A DNA stretch of 64,000 nucleotides. Source: Adiantum capillus-veneris (Eukaryota; Streptophyta; Polypodiopsida; Polypodiales; Pteridaceae). Under the pieces are notes generated by a model. That model searched no databases, was not told the DNA's origin, and was given only the letters and a program-made list of their open reading frames with translations. Each line of letters starts with the position of its first letter. The first letter of the stretch is position 1. Below are positions 24,541 to 36,525 of the stretch, one piece after another. The translations under genes and the position numbers were made by a program. The stretch is from the NCBI GenBank assembly GCA_014529385.2, contig CM043946.1:38142058-38206057 (forward strand), written 5' to 3'.

Positions 24541-25610
24541 AAAGAAATAATAAGCCCCCGGAAAACAAGGGTTTCAATGAGCCTAAGGGGAAGGACAATG
24601 TCCAAAAGTCTCCTAAGGGCAATTCCAACAAATCTAAAGAGAAGGGAGTTTACAAAGGAAAGAATAAACTCTCTCCTGAAGAGCTTGAGCGTTATCGTAA
24701 GGATAACCGGTGTTTCAAGTGCGGCGAACAAGGGCATGCGTACCGCACTTGTCCCCAAAAGAACAACCGCCAAGATCCTCCTAGAGCTTCTTTGGTTGAA
24801 ATCCAAGAGGAGAAGATTCACCAAACTCACCACAAAGGATCTCCTCTATGCCATGCTTGGGGAAAGGTAAGAGAACATGATGCTTTTATTCTCTTTGACC
24901 CTGGTTCTACTCACAATTTCATATCTATGGAGTTAGCCACCAAGCTAGGCATACAATCCTACGAGATGGGAGATATCCTACCCGCAGGCAGTGCCTTCAA
25001 GGGGCAAGAAGCTTCAGTCACTCCCTTAATCGGGAAATTGAGGCTTCATGTCCAAGGCTATGTGGACAAAGAGGACTTTTTTATCTCTCCTCTCAAGCAT
25101 GAGGATGTAATCCTAGGGGCACCATGGTTTGACCGCCTGGCTCCCGATGTTAAATTTCCTGAAAGGAGAATCTCCTTTAAGTTGAGGGAAAAAGACATGT
25201 ATATAGATGCTAAGGAGATGGGTAACACCATCCCCATTGTACATACACCAGCTTTCAACAAGTCACTAAAGAGCTCTATTTCCGTTTACATGATTTTTGT
25301 TAAAGATTCTCAAAATGAACCTAATGCTTTAGCAAAAGAAAATAAAAGCAACCAAAAAGAATTAGAGTTATCCAATTTTCTCAAGGGGTTTCAAGATGTT
25401 TTTATTGACGACATCCCTTGTGAGCTACCTCCTAAACGAGGTAATGATGACCATACAATTGAACTTCTTCCAGGAAGTTCACCGCCAAACAAACCTCCTT
25501 ATAGAGTTTCTCAAACTCAACAAGAGGAGATTATGCGGCAAGTGCATGAGTTAGTTGAGAAGGGCATGGTTACGCCTAGCTCATATCCATTTTGCTCACT
25601 GTGCTATTAG
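24541..25610 (+). pseudogene. zinc knuckle and aspartic protease of the nested chromovirus
   Basis: The open frame covering this part starts at 24357, but its first 60 codons are out of frame for gag. In-frame content is NKGFNEPKGKDNVQKSPKGN, the CCHC knuckle CFKCGEQGHAYRTC, the protease block LFDPGSTHNFIS and DVILGAPWFDRL, then the linker PCELPPKRGNDDHTIELLPG. Most proteases have DSG or DTG; DPG here and DNG in the relative suggest this family has an unusual residue. A one-base deletion near 25598 ends the frame just before reverse transcriptase. Confidence 0.8.
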
Positions 25611-27874
25611 TGCAAAAGAAAGATGGCACATATCGTATGCGTGTCGACTATAGAGCACTAAATAGGATCACTATCAAGAATAGGTTTCCCGTTCCACGGG
25701 TAGAAGACCTATTTGATAAGCTACAAGGATCGACCTACTTCAGTAGGATTGACCTAAAAAGTGGCTATCATCAAATAAGGATAGTTGATCAAGACATTGT
25801 AAAGACCCCATTTCGTACTACATTTGGTCTTTACGAATACATCGTCATGCCTTTTGGCTTGACCAATGCACCAGCCATATTCAACCGCTTGATGGAGAAG
25901 CTGTTCAGGCCTCATCGAACCTTCACTGGAGTGTTCTTTGATGATATTATCATCTACTCTAATTCATTGGAGGAACACAAGCAACACCTCCAGGTAATAT
26001 TTCAAGTTTTAAGAGAGAATAAACTTTATGTTAATCGAAAGAAAAGTGAATTTTTCTTGCAAGAGATTCAGTATTTAGGTCACATTATCTCTCAAGATGG
26101 CATCCAAATGGATCCATCCAAGTTAGAGGTAATAAAAGGATGGCCTAAACCAAAGAATCTTCATGAACTAAGAAGCTTTATAGGTATGTGTGCATACTAT
26201 AGACGCTTCATAGAAAAGTTCTCACAAATTGCGGGACCATTACATGACCTAACAAAGAAAAGTGTTAGGTATACATGGTCTGCTAAGGAGAACAATGCTT
26301 TCGAAAAGCTTAAAGAAAAGCTTATCTCTCAACCTGTGCTTACACTACCGGATCTCTCAAAACAATTTGAGGTCCAATGTGATGCTTGTGGTGTTTGCCT
26401 TGGGGCTGTTTTGCTCCAAGAAGGGCACGCCATAGGCTATGAGAGTCGAAGGCTCGACCCTGTTGAGCAAGCTCTAGGCATATACAAAAAAGAACTCCTT
26501 GCAGTTCTACATGCCTTAGACTCATGGAAGCACTATTTATTGGGGACTCCTTTCATTCTGCGAATGGATCACCAAAGTCTTAAGTACTTCATGACGCAGA
26601 CCAAGCTCTCCGACAAACAAATGAGGTGGGCAAATTTCCTTTCGCAATTTTATTTTCATATTGCTCACATTGCTGGCAAGCATAATCAAGTAGCCGATGC
26701 ACTCTCAAGACGACCGAGAGTGAATGTGGTTTCCATAGCAACTCACAATGATCTATCTTCAATGATAGATGAGTATGCTATTGATCCCGATTTTAGAGAT
26801 GTGATTTCAGCCCTTGCATTAGGGAAGAAAGAAGAACCATTTACTTTACAAGATGGTTATCTTCTCTATGGCAATAGACTATGCGTTACTAACTCACTAC
26901 GTGAGAAAGTAATGTATGAATCTCATGCTCCCCCATATGCGGGGCATATAGGGATTCAGTCTACCTTAAAGGGAATTGAAACATATTTCTACTGGCCTAC
27001 CATGAAAGTGAACATACAAGAGTATGTTTCCAAATGTGTGGTATGTCAAAAGACAAAATTTGATAGAGGGAAGCAACCTGAATTGCTTCAACCCTTGCCA
27101 ATCCCTAATTCACCTTGGGAGAGCATATCCATGGATTTTATCTTTGGATTGCCTAAGTCTATCCATGGGAATACGGGGATATGGACAATAGTAGACAGGT
27201 TCAATAAACAAGCTCATTTTATACCTGTCAAAAAGACTATCAAAGCCCATCACATGGCAACCCTCTTCATTTCACAAATTTTCAAGTACCATGGCTTGCC
27301 AATGTCCATAGTGTCGGATAGAGATCCTAGAATGACCAGTAATTTCTGGAAGGGTCTCTTTGAGAATTTAGGAACAAGGCTAAACTTCTCTTCAGCCTAT
27401 CATCCACAAACTGATGGCCAAAGTGAAATAGCTAACCTAACCATTCTCGATCTACTAAAAGCCTATGTAACGGAAGTAGATCAAAGATCCCAATGGGAGA
27501 AGTACTTACCCTTAGTAGAGTATGCTTACGATAACACTGTACATACTTCCACAGGAAAAGCACCTTTCAAGGTAATTGAGGGAAGATCAAAAAGTCCCTT
27601 GCTACTTAAGGTACATGGGAAGATCTTCGCTGCAGATGAGTATAGCCGAGACCTACAAGAATCTTTTCAAAAGATTAAGGATGCTATCTCTATCTCACAG
27701 CAAAGGCAAAAGGCTGCTGCTGACAAGCGCAGAAGAGCCCAAGCCTTTAAAGAAAATGATTGGGTCCTGTTAAAGTTTCCCAAGGCTCGATTAAGGCACA
27801 CGACGGGCAAGAATCCTATGGGCCACCAAAAGTACTATGCTAAACTAGCAAAAAGGTACTATAGTCCCTTCTAG
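25592..27874 (+). pseudogene. reverse transcriptase, RNase H and integrase of the nested chromovirus
   Basis: The 760-codon frame contains RMRVDYRALNRITIKNRFPV, RIDLKSGYHQIRI, VMPFGLTNAPAIF and the catalytic VFFDDIIIYS. RNase H has QCDACGVCLGAVLLQ, YKKELLAVLHAL, RMDHQSLKYF and NQVADALSRR, so its D, E, D, D set is present. Integrase has a zinc finger HAPPYAGHIG plus CVVCQKTK, then ISMDFIFGLPKS, IVSDRDPRMTSNFW and QTDGQSEIANLTI (D, D, E). The frame ends at a TAG (27872-27874) that replaces a likely CAG glutamine codon in the middle of the GPY/F-like tail. Confidence 0.9.
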
Positions 27875-28180
27875 ATTCTTAGGCCAATCAATGAGATGGC
27901 CTATCAACTTAAGTTGCCCAATCATTGGCTCATACACAATGCTTTTCATGTGAGCCTATTAAAGCCTTACAAAGGAGAGCCACATCAAGAACCAACTATT
28001 GAAGACCCACCGGAGATCGAGGACCAAGAGGAGGTGCTGCAGCCCAAGTCCATTCTCCGACATGAAGACAAGGTATTAAGAGGCGGTAAGACTATCGGAC
28101 GATATCTTATTAAGTTTAAGAATTATCCTTGTCAATGCTTACAATGCTTCCCAAGAGTAAGCAAATGTACAAAATGTTAA
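27875..28180 (+). pseudogene. integrase tail and chromodomain of the nested chromovirus
   Basis: In the same frame after the TAG: ILRPINEMAYQLKLPNHWLI, HNAFHVSLLKPYKGEPHQEP, then ILRHEDKVLRGG and YLIKFKNYP, the first half of a chromodomain. The usual C-terminal helix (E.ARW..E) is replaced by a cysteine-rich out-of-frame tail, so an indel lies near 28125. Chromodomains steer integration to modified histones; this one would not fold normally. Confidence 0.75.
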
Positions 28181-28516
28181 AAATGAACAAAATTTTTGTC
28201 TTATAAGACTCTCTTTTTCTTTATTTGTGCACAAAAATGAAGTAGTATGCATGCTTAGATCAAGTTTGCGGAGACGACGTCTCCCAAACACCAAGTAGAG
28301 CTTGTCACTCTACTATGGAAGACTGATAGGACTAATGTGCAGACATGCTTGCGGCAGCCTCAGGCTCTCAAGCGCCAAATGGACTAGTCATCCATTATGG
28401 AATGATGTCGTAGGGTAACATAGGGATCCTCTACCCGCTAAGAAAAGGACTCATGAATATGCTTTATCTTCTCTACACCATAGTCGAGGACGACTATGAT
28501 TTCAAGAGAGAGGTAA

Positions 28517-30108
28517 TGTCATAATAATCAATATCTAATTCTCCTAAATGATTTTCTCATATTCAACTGATCATTTAATGTGGGGAAGTGCCAAGGGAGA
28601 AAAAGCTAGAATATTGGTTAAGCTAGCAAACCGGCCATAGTAGGGATCCAAAGGAGGAAAAATAGGGATCCAAAGGGGGGGCCATCTGCAAAAGAGCCAT
28701 GTGCAACAATGGGCTAAAAAGACCCTAAGGTTCAGCCCATTAAGACTTCCAAAATGCTAAGGTTCCAAAATTCAAAGGTTGTGCCCAAAGGTCAACCCTA
28801 GGGAAAATTGGATGCTTTGTGTGTGCCCTAAAAGTCTTTGCACATCCCTACATGGGAGGGGGCGAGCCCCAAAGGTAGGGGATGAGAGAGAAAGCCACAC
28901 ACACACACACAGGCTCCCTTTACACAAAGGGAATGAGGGACACATGTCAGCTCCCTAGGCCAGATGCCCACAAGGTGTGCCCAATTCCTATTGGAAGACC
29001 CTTGAAGTGGACCAATGAGAATCAAGCTAGAGTAAATGTAGTTTAATTAATTTAAAAAAATTTAATAAAAGAAACCAATGAGAATTAAGTCTCCTAGAAG
29101 ACTATTGGGCAGTCTCCCAAAGGGTCCAATGAGCATTCAGAAGCCCCATGGCTTGCCTGATTTTTATTGGCCAGGAGACAAAGGGGTCCAATGAGAGTTT
29201 AGTTTAATTATTTAATTACCTAAAGCTCTCACAAAAGGGGAAAGGGGGACACATGTCAGAAGACTATCACTTATGCTGCTTAATACCTATTGGCTTGACT
29301 TGGGGAGGTCCAATGAGGCAAAAGCCAGACCAAATTAGCAGCTAGGGCTCGCCCAAGAGAGAGAGGGGGCTGATTTTTGCTTGGCATTGACACACACACG
29401 CACTCACACTTGACCATGTGTGAAGGAAGAATACTCTATCTCCTCCCAAGCTTTAATGGAGAGCTCATCACCTACTCCAAGCTTGTGAGATAGAAGCCTA
29501 CATCAACACTCTCTTGGCATGTGGATGCAAATCCAACCAAGAGCCAAGCTTCAATGCATGCTCATCTCCTCTACCAAGCTAATTACTAAGCTAAGCTATG
29601 CTAATATGAGTGATTATGTGAGGAGATGTACATCTTTCTCGTAAGATACTCCTTCTTCCTCTCAATCTACTCTCATAGCTTGCTAGCTCTCACCATCTTC
29701 AAAGGTGTGTGAGGTCTTGGGTCTGAGAACGGGGATAATTCAAGTTGTGTTTGATTAAGTGTTTTGCTTGGTGTATAAAGCTTCCATCTTCATTGCACTA
29801 GCTAGTCTTGAAGGAACACAAAGAATTGTATTGTACAATGTCTCTCTTGATGGGAGAAACCATAATACAAAGCCTTTTGGAGGGGGGACCGGCTCCATGC
29901 AAATCCGGTCCTCAACTGTTGTCAATAGCTTAATTTCTCTCTCTTTTGAAATTATTGTCGATGCTATCTAACTAGGTGTTATGCTTTTTGTTGCTCTCTC
30001 CACCCAAGCACTCTTGTAATTCTCATTAGGAATCTATTCTAATGAAATGCCCACTATGTTCATGCTAATTTCCGCTACACATAAGTTATTAGGCCATTAA
30101 ATGTTACA
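28517..30108 (+). repeat. 3' LTR of the nested chromovirus
   Basis: Same termini and length as the 5' LTR. Preceded by a purine-rich CAAGAGAGAGGTAA (28503-28516) that would serve as polypurine tract. Confidence 0.95.
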
Positions 30109-31141
30109 GATAAGGCTTTAGACGCCATCCATTTGTCCTGGTCTTGTGCACTTTACCATCAATGTCTTGAAGTCTGTAAGAGACATTTTTGAACTTTTTG
30201 GTGACCAAGAACGGGCCTTCCCATCGAAAAAGAAACTTTCCATCCTTACGTGTGTCGAAGCGATTGTCATATCGAAGCACTAGAGATCACTTTTTGATGT
30301 CTTTAGATGCTAGCTTTTTGTTGAACTTTTCTCTGCACTTCTCTGCTTCTTGAGAGTAGTGGTTGATGGCTTCTTCATGATCCAATTGCAGCCTCTCTAG
30401 ATCCATGATCCTTTGATGTACTTTCTCCTTTTGAGAGCCTACCTGGCTACCCAATATTCGAAGACTTGTTAACTTCACTTCAATGGGCAAAAGCGCCTCC
30501 TTTCCATAAACCAAATGAAAGGGTGTGTACCCTAATGTGGTTTTGAAGGAGGTTCTATAGGCCCATAGAGCTCCATTCAGGTGTTTGTCCCAATCTTGGT
30601 GCCTGGCATGTACCTGTTTGGTGAGAATTTTGCAAATGATTCCATTTACCTTTTCCACCAAACCATTGCACTGAGGGTAGTAAGGAGTAGAGTGTTGATG
30701 CTGAATATTTAGCTTCTTCATGAGTTCTCCTACCAAGTCTGCTCTAAACCCTGGTCCTCTATCAGATAGTATTTCAAGAGGGGTGCCAAACCGGCAACAG
30801 ATGTGGTCAAAGATGAACTGACTCACATCCTTAGCATTAATTCTATTGGTCGGCATAGCCTCAGCCCATCTAGTCATGTAGTCTACTCCCATGATGATGT
30901 ACTCTTTACCTGACTGAGTGCGTGGTAGAGGCCCTATGGCATCAATTCCCCACTTCTCAAAGGGCCCATATACCTTTATTGGGTTCTGAGGTTCAGCTAT
31001 GATCCATCCTGGTCCTGCTTTCTGACATTCATCACATGTTTGACACCAGTATTTGACATCACGATGAAGACTTGGCCAAGTAAACCCAGCTTGTAAAACC
31101 TTTCTACTAGTGATGTCGTGTGCAAAGTGTCCTCTGCACAC
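30109..31141 (-). pseudogene. integrase of the Tat element, interrupted near its C-terminus
   Basis: The zinc-binding part ends CQTCDECQKAG. The core shows GIDAIGPLPRTQ, EILSDRGPGF and QCNGLVEKVNG (D, D, E). A TGA after SKDIKK (30287-30289) precedes the C-terminal RYDNRFDTRKDGKFLF and RWEGPFLVTKKF block. The chromovirus sits within the last dozen codons; the frame resumes on the far side of it at 21251 and stops at a TAG shortly after. No chromodomain is present. Confidence 0.8.
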
Positions 31142-31175
31142 ATCATCGTGACACGCTTTTACAATCTCTTCAATT

Positions 31176-33434
31176 TCACTCTCCTATGCGATACCTGGTA
31201 GCCTTCCTAGCTAACCATCGCCTTTCACCTGCATTCAAGTGTTTAGGGGCCTCTACTTGCCCCAAAATGTGCATAATATCTTCTAAGTCCTCCTTGCCTT
31301 GCTGAAGTGGAAGTTTGATGGCCAATGCTCCCACTATTGACTCATTTAACTTCGATGATGCTTGATGTACTTGTGCCTCCCTAAATCTCCTCATAAGAGC
31401 TTTGGCTTCTCTCATTTTAGTAGAGAGACTGGCATTTTTGCAAGCCCATGTACCTTGCATTTGCCTTACCAAAAGCATGGAGTCACCAAAAGCATTTAAT
31501 CTCTCAATTGAATTATCCAGGCACCAACAAAGGCCATGAATTAGAGCTTGATATTCTGCTTCATTGTTGGAGTGGACATCTTCTAGAGTGATCCCTTCAC
31601 CATGGATCCTCTCTCCCAATGGAGATAAGACCACAATACCTGCAGCTGCCTTATCCTTGGTTCTCTTGTATGCTCCATCAAAGTAGAGGCTATAAGCATT
31701 GACCAGAGCCTCTAGAGCTGGAGGTGGTGGAAGTTCCTTTCTCTTCAAATGGAAAATTTTTTCATAGCACTTGTTTGTTAAAATGTCGACTAAGCATGCT
31801 TGAGTTGTTCTTTCAACCTGTATTGTATAATCAAACTCTTGAAGTCGCACCACCCACTTTGCTATTTTGTCTGAGATTTCCATATGTTGTAGTGCATAGG
31901 GAAACATATTCTCCACAGTGACAATTACAAACCTCTTTGGTAGCAAGTATGGCCGAAATTTGGTCACCGCAAACATGAGGGCTAACACTACCTCTTCCAT
32001 CAGGGTGTAGGCCTTCTCTGTGTTTTCCATGAGGCGGCTAGAAAAATACACAGGCCTCATAAAGGATGTTTTTGGATCTTTTTGTAGGAGGGCAACACCA
32101 ATGGCTTCTTCTCCCACACTAGGGTTTACAAAGAATGTTTCTTCCCAACAAGGTTGGAGGATTACAGGGAGTAACCCTAACATTTTTTTTATCTCTCTAA
32201 AATGCCCATCACTTTCTTCACTCCAAACAAGCGTCTCTCGACGAGTCAGCTGTTGTAGAGGAAATATCACTTGGGAGAGTAAGTGTATGAATCTATTCAA
32301 ATATCTTAGCTTTTGCAAGAAAGAGATTAATTGTTTGATGGAAGTTGGGGAAGGTAGATTTAGCAATGTTTCTATCTTTTCAGGATCTACCTCGATTCCA
32401 TCGATGGACACTACATGCCCCAATAGTGTAACCTTGCTTTCCCCAATGTGACATTTGTCCTTGTTTAGTTGTCCACCCAACTTAGCTAAACGAATAAATC
32501 CCTCATCAATCTTGCCGAGATGCATAGTTTTGGAGCTGTAAATACAAAAGTCATCTATGAAAACCCTTATGGACTTACCAAAGTAAGATTGGAAGACCAT
32601 ATTCATGAATCATTGAAAGGTGGCTGGAGCGTTGGTGAGACCAAAAGGCATGACTCGAAATGAAAAATAGCCCCATGGTGTGATGAAAGTAGTCTTTTTC
32701 TGGTCCTCCTTTGCAATACGTATTTGAAAGTAGCCGGAGTAGCCATCACACACTGTGTATCTCTCGTGGCCTGCTACTTCATTTAGAATCTCATCTTGAA
32801 ATGAGAGAGGTAAGTGGTCCCTCTTTGTTGCAACATTTAGTGGCTTGTAATCCACGCACACTCGCCATTTACCATTCTTCTTTGGCCTCACCACTACTGA
32901 GGAGACCCATTCTGAATCTTCTACTGGGTATATGAATCCTGCTTCTAAGAGTCTCTTCACCTCGGACAATAGTGCATTTTGTTGCACAACTCCTAATCTT
33001 CTTAGTTTTGGTACTACTGGCTTGCTCCCTTCTTTTAGATGGATATGATGCTTCACTCCGTTGACACCTATAATGTGAGTGTAATCAGAAATAAACAATG
33101 ATGCATTCTTCTTGAGAACATTTACATAACCCTCCCTTTCTTCTTCCTTTATATCCTTGGATAACATCTTCTCTAGGCTGGTATCCCACACATTCTCCAT
33201 TTGGATCCTTGGGTTGTCTTCTGATGAGGTAGTTTCCTTTATGGTGACGCCCATGACTTCGAGAGTTCTATCACTCTCTTCACTTGAACTCTCTTCATCG
33301 TCCATGGATGAGGAGCATCCACTTGAGCTCCACTCATCAGCTGACGTCTCTAGTTCAAGGTTCTCTTGTTGCCCATTCTTCAAGTTATAAACCACCTTCC
33401 GACTATGGCCACCCACACGAGGCCTCAACTCCAA
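31176..33434 (-). pseudogene. reverse transcriptase and two RNase H domains of the Tat element
   Basis: Reverse transcriptase: KWRVCVDYKPLN, YSGYFQIRIA, VMPFGLTNAPATFQ, then a TGA (32607-32609, from an arginine CGA) and the catalytic FIDDFCIYS. First RNase H: VNPSVGEEAIGVALLQ, where the usual first Asp is Asn, MRPVYFSSRLM and the tether-like LLPKRFVIVTVEN. Second RNase H, archaeal type: YSLYFDGAYKRTKDKAAAGI, HSNNEAEYQALIHGL and AFGDSMLLVRQMQG. In dual-RNase H elements the first domain is known to lose activity, which fits the Asn. The frame ends at 31176 with loss of the segment that normally precedes the integrase zinc finger. Confidence 0.85.
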
Positions 33435-33597
33435 GTCTCTTCACTTGAACTCTCTTCCTCGTCCATGGATGAGGAGCATCCACTTGAGCTCCACTCATCA
33501 GCTGACGTCTGTAGTTCAAGGTTCTCTTGTCGCCCATTCTTCAAGTTATAAACCACCTTCTGACTATGGCCACCCACATGAGGACTCAACTCCAAAT
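33276..33597 (-). repeat. tandem duplication of 161 bp between protease and reverse transcriptase
   Basis: 33276-33436 and 33437-33597 are near-identical. Both encode VGGHS.KVVYNLKNG and the serine/glutamate-rich SADEWSSSGCSSSMD. The unit is not a multiple of three and causes the frame change between protease and reverse transcriptase. Confidence 0.85.
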
Positions 33598-34108
33598 CTC
33601 CTATTGCCCAATCTTGCCTAGCTCCTATACCCATGAGCCAAGGTCGTCCTAAAATAAGGGGGTATCCTTCTCCCTTCACTGGCATCACATAAGCATCAAC
33701 CTCTGTAGTGATTCCAAAAACAGAAACTCTCAAAGCTTTCACTACACCCACACAAGTGACAGAGACATTATTGGCCATTTTTTCCCTAAAGTTTGAGGAT
33801 TCCATTACCTCTAAACCCAATTGATGCATTAGCTTTTTTGTCATGACACAAACCTCTGCTCCACTGTCAATGTAAGTTTTTGGAATCCGTTGTCCCTTGA
33901 TTTGAGCCTCCACCAAAGGCACTATATCCTTGAGACCATAGGCTTTGATTACACTTACTAGCTTACTTCGCTTTGCCCTCGTGCTCACCATTTTTGACCA
34001 CTGTCGTCGCAGCTTTGGGGAGATATGAAGTAGTTGTGGCCAAGTAATCTTTGGTCCTTGAGAACTCACATCAGCTGTCAAGTCATAAGGTTGTGTCCGA
34101 GATCCCAT
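33425..34108 (-). pseudogene. aspartic protease of the Tat element
   Basis: KTYIDSGAEVCVMTKKL holds the DSG active site and YPLILGRPWLMGIGA the second conserved block. The frame overlaps the end of gag by 31 bp. It ends early at the junction of a 161-bp duplication, after DEEESSSEETWS. Except for that, the protease core looks intact. Confidence 0.75.
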
Positions 34109-35290
34109 AGGGAAATCAGAGATTTCAATTTGAGACCTAGTACGGGTCTTTCTCTTCTTGGCTTATCTTTAGTTGCCCGAGATGTACTTGCTTCATTGCT
34201 TGCATCTTTGCTTGTTTCTTTAATTACTTCATCTTGGACACGCACACGCTTGATAGGCATTGTAGCCACTTCATCTATCTTCATCTTCCCTTTAACTATT
34301 TCTTCCTGGTTGCTTCTTCCATTGACGACCTCCTCCATCCTTATGATGCTCACATTTGGTTGAGTAGTAGGGTCTTGAGCTTGATCACGAGGTGGCTGCA
34401 AAATTTGAGGTTGCGGTTGCTCTTGTGCTTGAGCTCTAGCACGGGGAGGACTTACTTGTGCTTGAGGTTGCGGTTGCGGTTGCTCTTGTGCTTGAGCTCT
34501 AGCACGGGGAGGACTTACTTGTTGTCGATGACCTCTGACAGGGTAGTCATATCTTCTGGGATGAGGACAATTATACATGCCGTGTCCATTTTCCCCACAA
34601 TTGTAACACAACATTTCCCTTGCTTGGCGTTGCATTGGTGGCCGATTCCCACCATTCCCCTCAATAGGCCTTCTTGTACCCTGCACAAGATTTACTCTCA
34701 AACCCTCTAGCTGGTCTGTGAGATTGTTTATTTGTTGGAGCATATCTTCTTGTTGACCTCTATTGAGGCATGGTGCATTAGGCACATTTGGAGGTACATG
34801 AGAAGCTTCCATAGTTGTGATATTGCCTCCCAAAGCTTGCTGGCCAGCTTGGGCTTGACAGAGAATCTTTCGATTCTTTTCCCTAGCAATTCTTAAGGCA
34901 TCTTCAAAAGTATTTGGAAATTTTCTCTTTACCTTCTCCCTTAGAAAGGGGTACAAACCTGAGATAAATCGATCCTTTTGGAGGCAATTGGGAGCTCGCT
35001 CACCAGGGTTTAGTGAGTCTGACCATTGCCCCCAAAGTTTCAGAAAACCTTCCTCATAGGTTTCATAACCATGAGAGTCAACTTGATGAAGGGCCAGAAG
35101 CCGTTACCATAGTTCTTTTGCCGAATTGGCTTGTTGAAATCTTTGTAGGAAAGCCGCCTTCAATCCCTCCCATTCAGCTCTTTGGGTTGGATCTAGAGCC
35201 TGGAACCATACCCTTGCGTCATCCCTCCCAGAGACAAGAAAATCCATCTCCAAGTTATCCAAAAAATCCCAGCATTTTCTCCACTACGCC
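34078..35290 (-). pseudogene. gag of the Tat element, broken
   Basis: The capsid core appears at 34957-35270 (VWFQALDPTQRAEWEGLKAA, GYETYEEGFLKLWGQWSDS, CLQKDRFISGLYPFL) with one CAA-to-TAA stop near 35105. The open C-terminal part (292 codons) has a coiled NLTDQLEGL stretch, a CCHC zinc knuckle CYNCGENGHGMYNC, and a proline/glutamine-rich region in which a 63-bp unit (VSPPRARAQAQEQPQPQ) is duplicated in frame. Gag would build particles and bind RNA through the zinc knuckle. Confidence 0.75.
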
Positions 35291-35799
35291 CAAAAAAACT
35301 AGGGAAAGCCATGATAGGATGGGTTGCCTTCCTCTCAATACAGCACAAAGATGAAAACGTCTAGGCCCAAATCATATCTTATTAAGGGTAGAATAAATGG
35401 ATTGATAGATGCATTAATCTCAGCTAGACGACAAGGTCCTAGTAAGTTCCTTATGATGTTTTGGAACCTAAGCTTTGTGCTAGCTATTATATGCAGAGTT
35501 TGTCTAGCAAGAGGTTAAATAGGTCCATATAAATCCCTATGATTCATGGAGTATGCTTAAATCAAGATGAAGATGTGAACATCAAAAGATACATTATACT
35601 CCAAAATAGGAAATATTATAGGGTTAGGGGACAACAATATCTCTCTCAACCTCTCAGCTCCAAAATAGAAGACCAATCTTTTTTGGAAAAAAATATTTCT
35701 ATCAATGCGCACATTCACCCTAATATTCTGAACTGATTGAAAGTTGTAGAAAATGGGATTATTCATTTGTGTATTAACTACAAACTTCCATGAAGCACT

Positions 35800-36303
35800 T
35801 CATTGAAGTTCAGCTCTTTTGGATCCCACCATTTTAGAGATGCGAAGAATTTGCTCACCAGTGATTAGCCTAGCTTTGGTGTGACCATCTTCAGCCTTGT
35901 AGAGTTCATAGGGTTCAATGGCTACCTTCTCAACCACCTTGAGCCTTCTTGCTAGTAGTAGTTGGAATGCATCACCATATGTAGCCTCTTGCCAATACCG
36001 CACACCATTGATGTGTAGCTCCCCCTCCAAAAACTTGTTAATACCCGAGTTTGAGAGTGCTTTCACCACCTGAAGTCGAGGCTTCAAATGAAGTGTCTTC
36101 ACACTAGCCACGAAGCACTCAACACAATGCTTTGACCTAGGGACTTGATGACTACAAGATTTTCCTTGAAGCAAAGAAGGGTGTATGTAGTTAACTCTCT
36201 TTACCCGCATACATGCCGTTTGTGGATAAAGACACTTCTTCTCTTGAGATTCTTGGGAAGACCATAGTGGAAGCCTTGGAGAATTTGATGGACCTTCCTT
36301 CAT
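35800..36303 (-). pseudogene. extra open frame between the Tat LTR and gag, 167 codons, unknown
   Basis: It starts at an ATG about 30 bp after the primer site and is open to 35800. Readable segments are HCVECFVASVKTLHLKPRLQ, GVRYWQEATYGDAFQLLLAR and ITGEQILRISKMVGSKRAEL. I recognise no domain. It is the first frame on the genomic RNA, so it could be translated ahead of gag. It might be an acquired sequence or the N-terminal part of a longer gag whose link is lost. I typed it as a pseudogene because the element is decayed; the frame itself is intact. Confidence 0.4.
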
Positions 36304-36330
36304 AGGATTGACAAAGCGCTTCTTGAAAAC

Positions 36331-36348
36331 TCCTCAATGGGGGCACCA
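36331..36348 (-). other. primer-binding site of the Tat element
   Basis: Minus strand TGGTGCCCCCATTGAGGA begins 5 bp after the LTR end. The gag-only element at 45188 has nearly the same site, TGGTGCCTCCACTGAGGA. The tRNA is not assigned. Confidence 0.6.
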
Positions 36349-36353
36349 ATTTA

Positions 36354-36467
36354 TGACGAAGGAAATTTGGAATTGCGGCCTCTACACCAAAACAAACTCC
36401 ATTGCGCCACAAGGGAAATGAGATGAGGGCACCACCTAGTCTCGGAAGCGTGGACTAGGATCGCCAC

Positions 36468-36525
<58 letters not shown>

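Larger units (their letters stand above)
21257..30108 (+). mobile_element. chromovirus (Ty3/gypsy), complete and recent, nested in the Tat element
   Basis: Both LTRs are exactly 1592 bp and differ at about 12 sites by my count (close to 99.2 percent identical). GATAA flanks the element at 21252-21256 and 30109-30113, a standard 5-bp duplication. Primer site, gag, protease, reverse transcriptase, RNase H, integrase, GPY/F-type tail, chromodomain start and polypurine tract are all present in order. Despite its youth the coding region has two frameshifts, one nonsense change and a damaged chromodomain end. The left-edge element at 1-4608 is a relative. Confidence 0.95.
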
